Positions 26,279-35,074 of a stretch of 37,100 nt of DNA are shown here, piece by piece. The DNA is from Mycobacterium sp. 1165178.9 (GTDB lineage: Bacteria > Actinomycetota > Actinomycetes > Mycobacteriales > Mycobacteriaceae): the NCBI RefSeq assembly GCF_001673555.1, contig NZ_LZMB01000130.1:1-37100 (forward strand). Reading direction: 5' to 3'. The notes beneath the pieces were generated by a model, which worked only from the letters and a program-made list of their open reading frames with translations, had not been told where the DNA came from and did not search any database. Position 1 is the first letter of the stretch. Each line of letters begins with the position of its first letter. The translations under genes were made by a program, and so were the position numbers.

Positions 26279-27046
26279 GTGGCCGACAAACCCAAACGTC
26301 CCCCGCGATTCGACATGAAGTCGGCTTCTGGCGGTAAGTCGAGCCGGCTCGTCCAAATCGGCGGCACCGCATTCGTAATCATCTTCGCGGTCGCCCTCGT
26401 CTTCTACATCGTCACGTCACACCACAAGAAGCCCGGCCCCACCGGTCCCGGCGACACGGTGCGGGTGACGTCGAGCAAGCTGGTCACCCAGCCCGGCAGC
26501 AGCAATCCCAAGGCCGTAGTGACGTTCTACGAGGACTTCCTGTGCCCGGCCTGCGGCAACTTCGAGCGCACCTTCGGCCCGACGGTCTCCAGGCTCATCG
26601 ACATCGGCGCCATCGCCGCCGACTACAACATGGTGTCGATCCTCGACAGCGCCCGGAACCAGAACTATTCGTCGCGCGCGGGCGCCGCGGCGCTGTGCGT
26701 GGCCGACGAGAACCAGGACGCGTTCCGGCGCTTCCACTCCGCGCTGTTCAGCACCGACATCCAGCCGAGCGAAACCGGCAAGACGTTCCCGGACAATGCG
26801 CGGCTGATCGAACTCGCCCGCGAGGCGGGGGTGGCGGGCAAGGTGCCGGACTGCATCAACAGCGGCAAGTACCTGCCCAAGGTCACCGGCGAAGCGGCGA
26901 ACGCACATATCAACGCCACGCCGACCATCAAGATCAACGGCGACGACTACGACCCCTCGACGCCGGATGCGCTGGTCAACAAGATCAAAGAAATCGTGGG
27001 CAACATTCCGGGCATCGACGGCGCGGTCGCCCCGGCCTCCACGTGA
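26279..27046 (+). CDS. DsbA-like thiol-disulfide oxidoreductase, membrane-anchored
   Basis: Extracytoplasmic thioredoxin-fold protein (Rv2969c-like) that introduces disulfides into exported proteins. The product is 255 residues. A cytoplasmic Lys/Arg-rich start (ADKPKRPPRFDMK) precedes one membrane helix (LVQIGGTAFVIIFAVALVFY, about 20-39). The active site is CPAC in YEDFLCPACGNFER, and the cis-Pro loop is INATPT. Two further cysteines (ALCVAD, PDCINS) match the second disulfide of the M. tuberculosis protein. The start is GTG with AGGGA 4 nt upstream. It overlaps the VKOR gene by 4 nt, so the enzyme and its re-oxidant are translationally coupled. Confidence 0.93.
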   Translation: MADKPKRPPRFDMKSASGGKSSRLVQIGGTAFVIIFAVALVFYIVTSHHKKPGPTGPGDTVRVTSSKLVTQPGSSNPKAVVTFYEDFLCPACGNFERTFGPTVSRLIDIGAIAADYNMVSILDSARNQNYSSRAGAAALCVADENQDAFRRFHSALFSTDIQPSETGKTFPDNARLIELAREAGVAGKVPDCINSGKYLPKVTGEAANAHINATPTIKINGDDYDPSTPDALVNKIKEIVGNIPGIDGAVAPAST

Positions 27047-27690
27047 CCGGTGCGGTGTCGACTGAAGCTGCCGATCGCGCAGGCGACCTGACACCGGATC
27101 CGTCTGCGGCGGCGCGCGTTCCGGCGCTCAGCGCCTGGTGGGTGCTGATCTCCGGTCTGATTGGCCTGGCCGCCTCGATGGCGCTGACGGTCGAGAAGAT
27201 CGACATCCTGCTCGACCCGTCGTATACGCCGTCCTGCAACATCAACCCGATTCTGTCCTGCGGGTCGGTGATGATCACCCCGCAGGCGTCGCTGCTGGGC
27301 TTCCCCAACCCCCTGTTGGGGCTGGTGGCCTTCACCGTGGTGGTCGTCACCGGGGTGCTGGCGTTGACGAAAGTGGCTTTGCCGCAATGGTATTGGGTGG
27401 GGCTGACGATCGGCGTGGCGGTCGGTGCGGTGTTCGTGCACTGGCTGATCTTCCAGAGCCTGTATCGGATCAACGCGCTCTGCCCGTACTGCATGGTGGT
27501 GTGGGCGGTCACCATGTCGCTACTGGTGGTGGTTGTTTCGATCGCCTATCGTCCGATATCGCAGCGTCGGCAGGCCGGTTTCGGGTCGGCGCTTTTGCAA
27601 TGGCGCTGGTCGGTCGCCGCCCTCTGGTTCACCGCCGTGTTCTTGCTGATCATGGCGCGGTTCTGGGACTACTGGTCGACGCTGTTGTAG
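27043..27690 (+). CDS. Vitamin K epoxide reductase (VKOR) family protein
   Basis: Integral membrane enzyme that re-oxidises DsbA-like partners and passes electrons to menaquinone (Rv2968c-like; the bacterial DsbB substitute and a warfarin target). The product is 215 residues with about five hydrophobic segments. The loop cysteines ([14 protein letters not shown]) and the active-site CPYC in [15 protein letters not shown] are all present. GTG overlaps the DsbA-like stop (GTGA). rsmD follows after 10 nt; in M. tuberculosis the pyruvate carboxylase gene lies here instead. Confidence 0.93.
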   Translation: MTGAVSTEAADRAGDLTPDPSAAARVPALSAWWVLISGLIGLAASMALTVEKIDILLDPSYTPSCNINPILSCGSVMITPQASLLGFPNPLLGLVAFTVVVVTGVLALTKVALPQWYWVGLTIGVAVGAVFVHWLIFQSLYRINALCPYCMVVWAVTMSLLVVVVSIAYRPISQRRQAGFGSALLQWRWSVAALWFTAVFLLIMARFWDYWSTLL

Positions 27691-27700
27691 GTATCTGCAG

Positions 27701-28255
27701 GTGACCCGGATCATTGGCGGCGCGGCCGGCGGCCGGCGCATCGCGGTCCCGCCGCGCGGCACCAGACCCACCACCGACCGCGTCCGCGAGTCCCTGTTCA
27801 ACATTCTGACCGCCCGGCTGGAACTGACCGGCCTCAAAGTGCTTGACCTCTATGCCGGTTCGGGCGCACTCGGATTGGAGGCCCTATCCCGCGGCGCAGC
27901 CGCCGCGCTCTTCGTGGAGTCGGACCCGCGCACCGGATCGGTCCTCGCGCGCAACATCGAAACCCTGGGTCTGCCCGGCGCGGCGCTGCGCCGGGGAGCG
28001 GTGGCGACCGTGCTGGCGGCCGGAACCGCCGCCGCGTTCGATCTGGTGCTGGCCGACCCGCCCTACGACGTCGACGCCGCCGAGGTCGAGGCCGTGCTGG
28101 CGGCGTTGCCCGCGCGCGGCTGGGTGCACGAGGGCAGCGTTGCCGTGGTGGAGCGGGCCGCCGGCGGTACCCCGCTGAATTGGCCGGCCGGCTGGTCGGT
28201 GTGGCCGCCACGGGTTTACGGCGACACCCGTCTGGAGCTGGCCGAGCGTGAGTGA
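27701..28255 (+). CDS. rsmD: 16S rRNA (guanine966-N2)-methyltransferase
   Basis: Methylates G966 of 16S rRNA with S-adenosylmethionine. The product is 184 residues, normal for Rsm[15 protein letters not shown] and [15 protein letters not shown] are family signatures; [18 protein letters not shown] is the SAM loop (motif I) and LADPPYD is the catalytic (D/N)PPY motif. The start is GTG with a weak GCAGG ahead. coaD follows 71 nt later, the common bacterial rsmD-coaD pair. Confidence 0.95.
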   Translation: MTRIIGGAAGGRRIAVPPRGTRPTTDRVRESLFNILTARLELTGLKVLDLYAGSGALGLEALSRGAAAALFVESDPRTGSVLARNIETLGLPGAALRRGAVATVLAAGTAAAFDLVLADPPYDVDAAEVEAVLAALPARGWVHEGSVAVVERAAGGTPLNWPAGWSVWPPRVYGDTRLELAERE

Positions 28256-28326
28256 GGTGGGCGTGTACCGTCATTCGTCATGATCGCCGATGTGCGGAGA
28301 CCGCCCCTTCGCGTCGGAGCGCCGGC

Positions 28327-28809
28327 ATGAGCGGCGCGGTGTGCCCGGGGTCGTTCGACCCGGTGACGTTGGGCCACATCGACGTCTTCGAGCGTGCGTC
28401 GGCTCAGTTCGACGAGGTGGTGGTGGCGATCCTGACCAACCCCGCCAAGAAGGGCATGTTCGACCTCGACGAGCGGATCGCGATGATCAACGAATCGACG
28501 ACACACCTGCCCAACCTCCGCGCGGAAGCCGGGCAGGGTCTGGTCGTCGACTTCGTCCGATCGCGCGGCATGACGGCCATCGTGAAGGGGCTGCGCACCG
28601 GCACCGACTTCGAATACGAGCTGCAGATGGCGCAGATGAACAAACACGTCGCAGGCGTGGACACCTTTTTCGTCGCGACCGCCCCTCGCTATTCGTTCGT
28701 GTCGTCGTCGCTGGCCAAAGAGGTCGCGATGCTCGGTGGTGACGTGTCAGAGCTGCTGCCCGAACCGGTGAATCGCCGCTTGCGGGAAAGGCTTTCGGAA
28801 CGATCCTGA
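28327..28809 (+). CDS. coaD: Phosphopantetheine adenylyltransferase
   Basis: Transfers AMP from ATP to 4'-phosphopantetheine to make dephospho-CoA; a soluble hexamer, essential. The product is 160 residues (family about 160). [18 protein letters not shown] holds the (H/T)xGH nucleotidyltransferase motif, [19 protein letters not shown] lines the substrate pocket, and [13 protein letters not shown] is the second ATP signature. GGAG (28317-28320) with a 6-nt spacer fixes ATG 28327. It converges with the permease gene, 27 nt apart. Confidence 0.97.
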   Translation: MSGAVCPGSFDPVTLGHIDVFERASAQFDEVVVAILTNPAKKGMFDLDERIAMINESTTHLPNLRAEAGQGLVVDFVRSRGMTAIVKGLRTGTDFEYELQMAQMNKHVAGVDTFFVATAPRYSFVSSSLAKEVAMLGGDVSELLPEPVNRRLRERLSERS

Positions 28810-28836
28810 TTCGGGGGCCGGCGAGGTCCGGGGCGG

Positions 28837-30003
28837 TCAGTGCTGATGCTCGGACTGGCCGCCATCGGGAGCGCCGCCCATCATGCGCACCATCGGCAGA
28901 CCGTCGGACGCGATGAACCGGGCGACCAGGATGATTGCGAGCACCAGGAACCCGATGTTGAGCCAGGTCGTGTAGTTCCACGATATGGACGCTTCCAGCA
29001 CCATGGCGTTGCGCTGCGTCGGAATGAGATGAGTTGTGCCGAAGACCAATTCGACCAAATACCCGGCGACGACCATCGCGGCGTAGAAGGTGCCCAGCAG
29101 CGTCAGCATCATCCGAGTGCCGTAGTACTTGCGGTAGATGTTCAGGATCGGAAGGATCAACAGGTCGGCGTAGATGAATGCGATGACGCCGCCGAAGCTG
29201 ATGCCCCCGTTCCACAACACTGCGGCCAGCGGGACATTGCCGATCGAGCACACGAAGGACACGATCGCCACCACGGGCCCCACGATCGGCCCCCAGATCG
29301 TCGAGAGACCGGGGTGATCGGCCAAAAAGAAGACCTGCCAGAACTTTTCAGGCACCCAGGCCGCGACGGCACCCGCGATCAGCAACCCTAGGACGAGGTC
29401 GCGCAGGATAGCGAGCCACTCCATCACGAACACGTGCGAAACCGACGTGAGGCCGGCCGGGGAGAACAGCCGTCGCCAGAACGAGCCTTCACCCTGGATG
29501 GACATGTCCATGGCGGCGTGGCCTTCCATCGAGCCGGCGATTCCCTGCTCGGCCTGCTCGCGGGCGGCGTCGACGAGCCGAGATCGCACGAACAGCCGGA
29601 ACAGGACGGCCAGCACCACGATCATCAGTGGGCCGCCGACGAATTCGGCGGCGGTGAATTGCCAGCCCATCAGCAGGGCCAGGATGATGCCCAGCTCCAC
29701 CACCAGATTGGTGGAGCCGATTTCGAACGCCATCGCGGCGGTGAAGTTGGCGCCCTTGCGGAATAGCGATCGGGCCAACGCCACCGCGGCGTACGAGCAC
29801 GACGACGATGCCGCGCCCAGCCCGGCCGCGACCGCCAGGGTGCGCGGCCGGTCGTCCCCCATCAGCGCCACGATCGTCGAGCGCCGCACGACGGCCTGCA
29901 CCACCGCCGAGAGGGCGAAGCCCAGAATCAACGCCCACAGGATTTCCCACGTCATCGACCCCGCGAGCGTCAAAGCGTGCCCGACCGCTGATAGCACCGT
30001 CAC
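28837..30003 (-). CDS. DUF318/ArsP-type permease
   Basis: Polytopic membrane permease (Rv2963-like) of the family that includes ArsP and proposed divalent metal efflux permeases. The product is 388 residues with about eight hydrophobic segments in two halves around a charged loop (about 140-185). The first half has the family pattern SSSCSYAAVALARSLFRKGANF then EIGSTNLVVELG; the second has CSIGNVPLAAVLWNGG. The C-terminus is His-rich (SEHQH), which could bind metal. The start is GTG with AGGAGG 6 nt upstream. A CsoR-like operator lies 51 nt before the start, so copper or a related metal or thiol signal probably controls it. Substrate is not known. Confidence 0.88.
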   Translation of the reverse strand: MTVLSAVGHALTLAGSMTWEILWALILGFALSAVVQAVVRRSTIVALMGDDRPRTLAVAAGLGAASSSCSYAAVALARSLFRKGANFTAAMAFEIGSTNLVVELGIILALLMGWQFTAAEFVGGPLMIVVLAVLFRLFVRSRLVDAAREQAEQGIAGSMEGHAAMDMSIQGEGSFWRRLFSPAGLTSVSHVFVMEWLAILRDLVLGLLIAGAVAAWVPEKFWQVFFLADHPGLSTIWGPIVGPVVAIVSFVCSIGNVPLAAVLWNGGISFGGVIAFIYADLLILPILNIYRKYYGTRMMLTLLGTFYAAMVVAGYLVELVFGTTHLIPTQRNAMVLEASISWNYTTWLNIGFLVLAIILVARFIASDGLPMVRMMGGAPDGGQSEHQH

Positions 30004-30050
30004 TTGTGTCCTCCTGCGACTCGCGTCGAGGGTGGCTGCGTCTTCGGTCG

Positions 30051-30070
30051 AGCATACCCCATAGGGGTAT
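30051..30070 (-). promoter_or_regulatory. CsoR-like operator and -10 of the permease gene
   Basis: ATACCCC-ATA-GGGGTAT (30054-30070) is a perfect 7+3+7 dyad of the TACCC/GGGTA kind bound by CsoR/RcnR-family repressors. TATGCT (30056-30051, minus strand) overlaps its edge and fits a -10, so a bound repressor would block transcription. Predicted transcription starts about 40 nt before the permease GTG. Confidence 0.72.
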
Positions 30071-30166
30071 CGGCCACGGCGAACGCGGTACGCATCGGCG
30101 GGATGGCGCCCGGCCCCGTCGGCACTAAATTGACGGTCCAGATAGGGCCCTCGGCCGTCCGCGACC

Positions 30167-30172
30167 TAGAAT
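30167..30172 (+). promoter_or_regulatory. Candidate -10 for sepIVA
   Basis: TAGAAT is a strong -10 match in the 290-bp gap between the permease and sepIVA. No -35 sits at the usual distance. It would give a leader of about 115 nt. Confidence 0.35.
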
Positions 30173-30294
30173 CGCTGGCAAATAGCACGGATGGGCAAAT
30201 ACCCGACACACCGGGGTCGCCACCGCTGTCACAGAGACAACACCAGGCACACTGGTAACAACAAGAGCTTTGCAGACGCCAGGAGGGTATGGCC

Positions 30295-31032
30295 GTGTAT
30301 CGAGTCTTTGAGGCGCTGGACGAACTCAGCGCCATCGTGGAAGAAGCCCGTGGCGTTCCGATGACGGCCGGCTGCGTGGTGCCCCGGGGCGACGTGCTGG
30401 AGCTGATCGACGACATCAAGGACGCGATCCCGGGCGAACTGGACGACGCCCAGGACGTCCTGGACGCGCGCGACTCCATGCTGCAGGACGCCAAGGCGCA
30501 CTCCGAGTCCATGGTGTCCTCGGCGACCACCGAGTCGGAGTCGATGCTCAACCACGCCCGCTCGGAGGCCGACCGGCTGCTCTCGGACGCCAAGGCGCAA
30601 GCCGATCGCATGGTGAGCGAAGCGCGCCAGCACAGCGAGCGGATGGTCGGCGAGGCCCGCGAAGAGTCGATGCGCATCGCCACGGCGGCCAAGCGCGAGT
30701 ACGAGGCAAGCGTTGGCCGTGCCCAGGCCGAAGCCGATCGGCTGCTGGAAAACGGCAACATCTCCTACGAGAAGGCCGTGCAAGAGGGCATCAAGGAGCA
30801 GCAGCGACTGGTCTCGCAGAACAGCGTGGTGGAGGCTGCCAACGCGGAGGCCACCCGGCTCATCGACTCGGCGCATGCCGAGGCCGACCGGTTGCGCGGC
30901 GAGTGCGACATCTACGTCGACAACAAGCTGGCCGAGTTCGAGGAATTCCTCAACGGCACCCTGCGGTCGGTCGGCCGCGGTCGTCACCAACTGCGGACGG
31001 CGGCCGGAACCCACGACTACGCCGTGCGCTAG
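30295..31032 (+). CDS. sepIVA: DivIVA-domain cell-division protein SepIVA
   Basis: Coiled-coil protein needed for septation and envelope growth in mycobacteria (Rv2927c-like). The product is 245 residues. The N-terminal DivIVA-like segment (YRVFEALDELSAIVEEARG, with VVPRGDVLELIDDIKDAIP) is followed by a long Ala/Glu/Arg-rich coiled coil (about 55-215) and a conserved end (GRGRHQLRTAAGTHDYAVR). ATG 30289 lies only 1 nt from AGGAGGG, while GTG 30295 has AGGAGG 8 nt upstream and matches the 245-residue family form starting MYRVFEA, so 30295 is chosen. It stands just before the DUF177-rnc-fpg cluster. Confidence 0.93.
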   Translation: MYRVFEALDELSAIVEEARGVPMTAGCVVPRGDVLELIDDIKDAIPGELDDAQDVLDARDSMLQDAKAHSESMVSSATTESESMLNHARSEADRLLSDAKAQADRMVSEARQHSERMVGEAREESMRIATAAKREYEASVGRAQAEADRLLENGNISYEKAVQEGIKEQQRLVSQNSVVEAANAEATRLIDSAHAEADRLRGECDIYVDNKLAEFEEFLNGTLRSVGRGRHQLRTAAGTHDYAVR

Positions 31033-31087
31033 CCGCTTAGCGGCTGTAAGCCGGGGCGCACGCCCTGGAATTATGCGGTCGGCGCCG

Positions 31088-31093
31088 TAGGAT
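31088..31093 (+). promoter_or_regulatory. -10 element for the DUF177 gene
   Basis: TAGGAT fits TANNNT and ends 8 nt before ATG 31102, which lacks a ribosome site; a leaderless mRNA is likely. Confidence 0.45.
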
Positions 31094-31101
31094 TTCCTAC
31101 T

Positions 31102-31701
31102 ATGACGCGGCAGCACAGCACCCCATCGGCCCGCGGCGCGACGTCACGGCTGGCCGCGCCGATGGCGTTCGACATCACCCGGCTCGGGCGCCGCCCCGGG
31201 GCGATGGTGACGTGGCAGAAAACCGTGCCCAGTCCGTCGCGCATCGGGCTGGACATGATCGCGATCGAGGCGGGCGCCCCACTCGAGCTGGACTTACAGG
31301 TTCAATCGGTGTCCGAGGGCGTCCTGGTGACCGGGACGGTCACCGCCCCCACGGTCGGCGAATGCTCCCGTTGTCTGGCCAAGCTCGACGGACAGGTGCA
31401 AGTGCGGCTCACGGAGCTGTTCGCCTACCCCGACAGCGCCACCGAGGCGACCACCGAGGAAGACGAGGTGGGCCACATCGTCGACAACACCATCGACCTC
31501 GAGCAGCCCATCGTCGACGCCGTCGGTCTGGAGCTTCCGTTCTCGCCCGTGTGCACCCCGGACTGCCCGGGGCTGTGCCCTGAATGCGGTGTTTCGCTGG
31601 CGGCCGAGCCCGCCCATCAGCACGATCGCATCGATCCACGGTGGGCCAAGCTGGCAGGCATGTTCAGCGCCGAGTCGGACGAGCCGCGGGGCAGGCGGTG
31701 A
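31102..31701 (+). CDS. DUF177 (YceD-family) protein
   Basis: Conserved protein of the YceD family (Rv2926c-like), linked in other bacteria to 23S rRNA accumulation. The product is 199 residues. A Cys pair in [10 protein letters not shown] and a Cys-rich segment [13 protein letters not shown] look like a metal site. The acidic centre ([32 protein letters not shown]) is the family hallmark. In most bacteria this gene precedes rpmF; here rnc follows directly, overlapping by 4 nt (GTGA). The start may be leaderless; ATG 31162 (MAFDITRLG) is an alternative. Confidence 0.88.
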   Translation: MTRQHSTPSARGATSRLAAPMAFDITRLGRRPGAMVTWQKTVPSPSRIGLDMIAIEAGAPLELDLQVQSVSEGVLVTGTVTAPTVGECSRCLAKLDGQVQVRLTELFAYPDSATEATTEEDEVGHIVDNTIDLEQPIVDAVGLELPFSPVCTPDCPGLCPECGVSLAAEPAHQHDRIDPRWAKLAGMFSAESDEPRGRR

Positions 31702-32411
31702 GTTCACGGCGAGCGCTGCTCGACGCCCTCGGGGTTGAGCTGTCGGAGGAAATGCTGTCCCTGGCGCTGACGCATCGCAGTTATGCGTACGAACACGGGG
31801 GCTTGCCGACCAACGAACGCCTGGAATTCCTTGGCGACGCCGTGCTGGGCCTGACCATCACCGACGAGCTGTATCACCGCCATCCCGACCGCACCGAGGG
31901 TGACCTGGCCAAATTGCGCGCCAGCGTGGTCAACACCCAGGCGCTGGCCGCCGTCGCGCGCAAGCTGTGCGACGGGGGTCTCGGGGTCCATCTGCTGCTA
32001 GGGCGTGGGGAAGTCAACACCGGCGGCGCCGACAAATCGAGCATCCTGGCCGACGGCATGGAGTCGCTGCTGGGCGCGATCTACCTCGATCACGGTATCG
32101 ACGTTGCGCGCGAGGTGATTCTGCGATTGTTCGGCCCGCTGCTGGATGCCGCGCCGACGCTGGGAGCCGGGCTGGACTGGAAGACCAGCCTGCAAGAACT
32201 GACCGCGGCCCGCGGCATGGGCGCGCCGTCCTACGTCGTGACCTCCACCGGCCCCGACCACGATAAGGAATTCACCGCGGTGGTCGTGGTGGCGGAAACC
32301 GAATACGGCACGGGTGTCGGCCGCTCCAAGAAGGAGGCCGAGCAGAAGGCCGCGGCGGCCACCTGGAAGACACTCGACGTGCTGGACCCCGCGGGAACGA
32401 CGCCCAACTAG
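31698..32411 (+). CDS. rnc: Ribonuclease III
   Basis: Cleaves double-stranded RNA, including rRNA precursors; a cytoplasmic dimer. The product is 237 residues. The catalytic signature [14 protein letters not shown] lies at about residues 36-49, and the second acidic site is in [17 protein letters not shown]. The C-terminal dsRNA-binding domain ([20 protein letters not shown] ... [16 protein letters not shown]) is complete. GTG overlaps the DUF177 stop. fpg starts 15 nt after the end, so this is a DUF177-rnc-fpg operon. Confidence 0.96.
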   Translation: MSSRRALLDALGVELSEEMLSLALTHRSYAYEHGGLPTNERLEFLGDAVLGLTITDELYHRHPDRTEGDLAKLRASVVNTQALAAVARKLCDGGLGVHLLLGRGEVNTGGADKSSILADGMESLLGAIYLDHGIDVAREVILRLFGPLLDAAPTLGAGLDWKTSLQELTAARGMGAPSYVVTSTGPDHDKEFTAVVVVAETEYGTGVGRSKKEAEQKAAAATWKTLDVLDPAGTTPN

Positions 32412-32426
32412 ATGGTGTCCGTCTAG

Positions 32427-33296
32427 ATGCCCGAACTGCCCGAAGTCGAGGTGGTGCGCCGCGGCTTGCACGCCCACGTCGTCGGCAAGACGATCACCGC
32501 AGTGCGGGTGCATCATCCGCGCGCGGTGCGTCGGCACGAAGCGGGTCCCGCGGACCTCACCGCCCGGTTGCTGAACGCGCGGATCACCGGCAGCGATCGG
32601 CGCGGCAAATACCTGTGGCTGCTGCTCGACACGGAACCCGCTGGGCGGGAATCGGACACGGCGTTGGTCGTCCACCTCGGCATGAGCGGGCAGATGCTGT
32701 TGGGTAAGGTTCCGCGCGCCGACCACGTCCGGATCTCCGCGCTGCTCGACGACGGGACCGTGCTGAGTTTCGCCGACCAGCGCACCTTCGGTGGGTGGAT
32801 GCTCGCCGATCTGGTCGAGATGGACGGCAGCGTGTTGCCGCAGCCGGTCGCGCACCTGGCGCGTGACCCGCTGGACCCCCGATTCGATGCGGCGGAGGTG
32901 GTAAAAGTGTTGCGGCGCAAGCATTCCGAGATCAAACGGCAACTTCTCGACCAGCAGGTGGTGTCCGGCATAGGCAACATCTACGCCGACGAGGCGCTGT
33001 GGCGGGCCAAGCTGAACGGCGCGCGGATCGCCGACACGCTGAGCCGCAAGCAGTTGACCGCCCTGCTGCACGCGGCCGCCGACGTGATGCGCGATGCGCT
33101 GGCCAAAGGCGGAACCTCGTTTGATTCGCTCTACGTCAACGTCAACGGCGAATCGGGATACTTCGACCGGTCGCTGGACGCGTACGGCAGAGAGGGTGAA
33201 GCCTGCCGCCGCTGCGGTGCGGTGATGCGCCGAGAGAAGTTCATGAACCGTTCGTCGTTCTATTGTCCGAAATGCCAACCGCGGCCACGGGGTTGA
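32427..33296 (+). CDS. fpg: Formamidopyrimidine-DNA glycosylase
   Basis: Bifunctional glycosylase/AP lyase (MutM) that removes 8-oxoguanine and formamidopyrimidines from DNA. The product is 289 residues. After Met removal the catalytic Pro is exposed in [13 protein letters not shown]; Lys in LGKVPRADH and the H2TH region [19 protein letters not shown] follow. The C-terminal zinc finger has CRRC and CPKC. With mutT1 it covers both pool and genome 8-oxoguanine, although the two are 30 kb apart here. It converges with the PIG-L gene, 22 nt apart. Confidence 0.97.
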   Translation: MPELPEVEVVRRGLHAHVVGKTITAVRVHHPRAVRRHEAGPADLTARLLNARITGSDRRGKYLWLLLDTEPAGRESDTALVVHLGMSGQMLLGKVPRADHVRISALLDDGTVLSFADQRTFGGWMLADLVEMDGSVLPQPVAHLARDPLDPRFDAAEVVKVLRRKHSEIKRQLLDQQVVSGIGNIYADEALWRAKLNGARIADTLSRKQLTALLHAAADVMRDALAKGGTSFDSLYVNVNGESGYFDRSLDAYGREGEACRRCGAVMRREKFMNRSSFYCPKCQPRPRG

Positions 33297-33318
33297 GCGT
33301 TTTGTCGGCCAGTCCGGC

Positions 33319-34095
33319 TCACTCGAAGATGTCGCGGCGCACCTTACCGGCGGGCAACGCCGGGTCCACGAACCACTCGTGACGAAACAGCGCACCGAAC
33401 ACTTCGGGCGGCAACCGGAGCAGTAACCCGAACACCCGAGCGGCCAGACCGGAATCGCCGATCTGAGAACGGTGCGCGGCCAAAGCATCTCGCTTCTGGC
33501 GCGCAAAGCGAAACACGTTGACCCGATGGGTGATTGTCGCGCGCGGGGCGTACGCGCCGCGGACGATGTCGCGTTCGTACGGACCGGGAAGCCGCAACAG
33601 GTGCGCGATATCGCTCACGCGGAGCAGCATTTCGCGCGGCATCGTCACCTCGAGCACCCGCGGAGTGGCGGCGAGTTCGGCGGCACGCTTGCCGACGTGG
33701 TGGACCTGCACGTGGTCGCGGTGGCCGTAGCCGCCGTTCGGCTGGTAGCTGAGCAGCAGGTCGGCGCCTTCGTCGCGCAGGATGCCGGCCAGCCGCCCGG
33801 CGGCCTCGTCGACGTCCGCACGCCCGAATCGGACGCGGCCGGGTGGATCCGGGTAGAACAGCGGACCGTAGCCGCTGTCGGCATACCCGAGGCACTCCAC
33901 CCGTTGTGCCCCGAGAACGCCTGCACTCGAACGCAATTCGTCGAGGCGGTGGTTTGCGTCTTCGTTGTGGACGCGCCCGTCGGTTGCCGTGACCACGACC
34001 ACCCGGTGCCCGGCTGCGGCCGCACGCGCCAGAGTGCCGCCGGTGAGCACGACCTCGTCGTCAGGGTGGGCATGGAATGCGACCACGGTGGCCAT
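33319..34095 (-). CDS. PIG-L family (LmbE-like) deacetylase
   Basis: Predicted zinc-dependent N-acetyl-sugar deacetylase; substrate unknown. The product is 258 residues from ATG 34095 (MATVVAFHAHPDDE). The metal site is AHPDDEVVLTGGT near the start plus GHRDHVQVHH in the middle. This is the superfamily of MshB and Mca, but the sequence does not look like those two specifically. The frame continues 26 codons upstream without a ribosome site. It sits between fpg and osmC, where M. tuberculosis, from memory, has no such gene, so it may be an insertion or a loss in that species. Confidence 0.88.
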   Translation of the reverse strand: MATVVAFHAHPDDEVVLTGGTLARAAAAGHRVVVVTATDGRVHNEDANHRLDELRSSAGVLGAQRVECLGYADSGYGPLFYPDPPGRVRFGRADVDEAAGRLAGILRDEGADLLLSYQPNGGYGHRDHVQVHHVGKRAAELAATPRVLEVTMPREMLLRVSDIAHLLRLPGPYERDIVRGAYAPRATITHRVNVFRFARQKRDALAAHRSQIGDSGLAARVFGLLLRLPPEVFGALFRHEWFVDPALPAGKVRRDIFE

Positions 34096-34147
34096 GCCAA
34101 GCAGTATGCCCGTGCGCCAAAGTCTCGGCGCCCGGTAGAAATAAGCC

Positions 34148-34561
34148 ATGGCCGAACTATGGGTGGAACGCACCGGAACTCGCCGCTACACCGGCTACAG
34201 CTCACGCGGCGCCCAGGTGCTGGTCGGTTCCGAGGACGTCGACGGCGTGTTCACCCCTGGCGAGCTGCTCAAGATCGCGCTCGCGGCGTGCAGCGGGATG
34301 TCCAGCGACCTGCCGCTGTCCCGCCGGCTGGGCGAGGACTACAAGGCGGTCATCAAGGTCTCCGGCACGGCCGACCGCGAGCAGGAGCGCTACCCGCTGC
34401 TGGAGGAGACCCTGGAACTGGACCTGTCGGGCCTTGCCGACGACGAGAAGGAGCGCCTGCTGGTCGTGATCAATCGGGCCATCGACCAGGTCTGCACCGT
34501 GGGGCGCACGCTCAAGTCCGGTACCACCGTCAACTTCGAGGTCAGCGATGTCGGAGCCTGA
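34148..34561 (+). CDS. OsmC-family peroxiredoxin-like protein
   Basis: Rv2923c-like OsmC family protein; members reduce organic hydroperoxides with two cysteines. The product is 137 residues. Both conserved cysteines are present ([10 protein letters not shown] near 48 and [10 protein letters not shown] near 115). TAGAAA at 34136-34141 ends 6 nt before the ATG, which has no ribosome site, so a leaderless mRNA is plausible. Its end overlaps acyP by 14 nt. It is divergent from the PIG-L gene. Confidence 0.9.
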   Translation: MAELWVERTGTRRYTGYSSRGAQVLVGSEDVDGVFTPGELLKIALAACSGMSSDLPLSRRLGEDYKAVIKVSGTADREQERYPLLEETLELDLSGLADDEKERLLVVINRAIDQVCTVGRTLKSGTTVNFEVSDVGA

Positions 34562-34841
34562 TACCCGGCTCACCGCCTGGGTGCACGGGCAGGTCCAGGG
34601 CGTCGGTTTCCGGTGGTGGACGCGATGCCGGGCGCTGGAATTGGGCCTCACCGGTTACGCGGCCAACCAGGCCGACGGCCGCGTCCTGGTGGTCGCCCAG
34701 GGGCCACGCGCGGCCGGCGAGAAGCTGCTGCACCTGCTGGAGGGTGGTAAGGCGTGGCCCTCGCGGCCCGGACACGTCGACAAAGTGGTGGCCGATTGGT
34801 CGCAACCGCAGGAGCGGTTCGAGGGTTTCGTCGAGCGTTGA
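34548..34841 (+). CDS. acyP: Acylphosphatase
   Basis: Hydrolyses the carboxyl-phosphate bond of acylphosphates. The product is 97 residues, normal for the family. The signature [13 protein letters not shown] holds the catalytic Arg (about 22), and the catalytic Asn lies in [12 protein letters not shown]. It starts inside the end of osmC (14-nt overlap), so translation is coupled. It precedes smc by 233 nt, the same order as in M. tuberculosis (acyP-smc). Confidence 0.95.
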   Translation: MSEPDTRLTAWVHGQVQGVGFRWWTRCRALELGLTGYAANQADGRVLVVAQGPRAAGEKLLHLLEGGKAWPSRPGHVDKVVADWSQPQERFEGFVER

Positions 34842-34861
34842 GGCACGTCGCGGCTCTGCGC

Positions 34862-34968
34862 GTCACATCAGTCACACCTGCACCGGCTGGGGATTCGATG
34901 GCTTGATTCGAAAACGCGCTAGCGCGTTTCGCAGGGCGATAAACACCATTCCCCGTGGCTGATGTGAC
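34862..34968. repeat. Nested inverted repeats upstream of smc
   Basis: Outer arms GTCACATCAG (34862-34871) and CTGATGTGAC (34959-34968) are perfect over 10 bp and extend to 14 bp with one mismatch. Between them lies an 18-bp perfect palindrome, AAACGCGCTAGCGCGTTT (34912-34929), with a CTAG centre. Near each outer arm GTCAC or GTGAC is repeated 4 nt apart. This could be an operator array, a terminator for acyP or a small non-autonomous element; nothing decides between them. Confidence 0.7.
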
Positions 34969-35060
34969 CACTGTGACCAGTGCGCCCACCACGCGAAGCA
35001 CGGCCATGTTTCGGGCGAGCCGACACCCCTCGGTGAAGCCGCCGGCGGCGATTCGAGCGG

Positions 35061-35066
35061 TAGTCT
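35061..35066 (+). promoter_or_regulatory. -10 element for smc
   Basis: TAGTCT fits TANNNT and ends 8 nt before the smc GTG, which lacks a ribosome site; smc may be translated from a leaderless mRNA. Confidence 0.45.
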
Positions 35067-35074
35067 GGCTCGCC

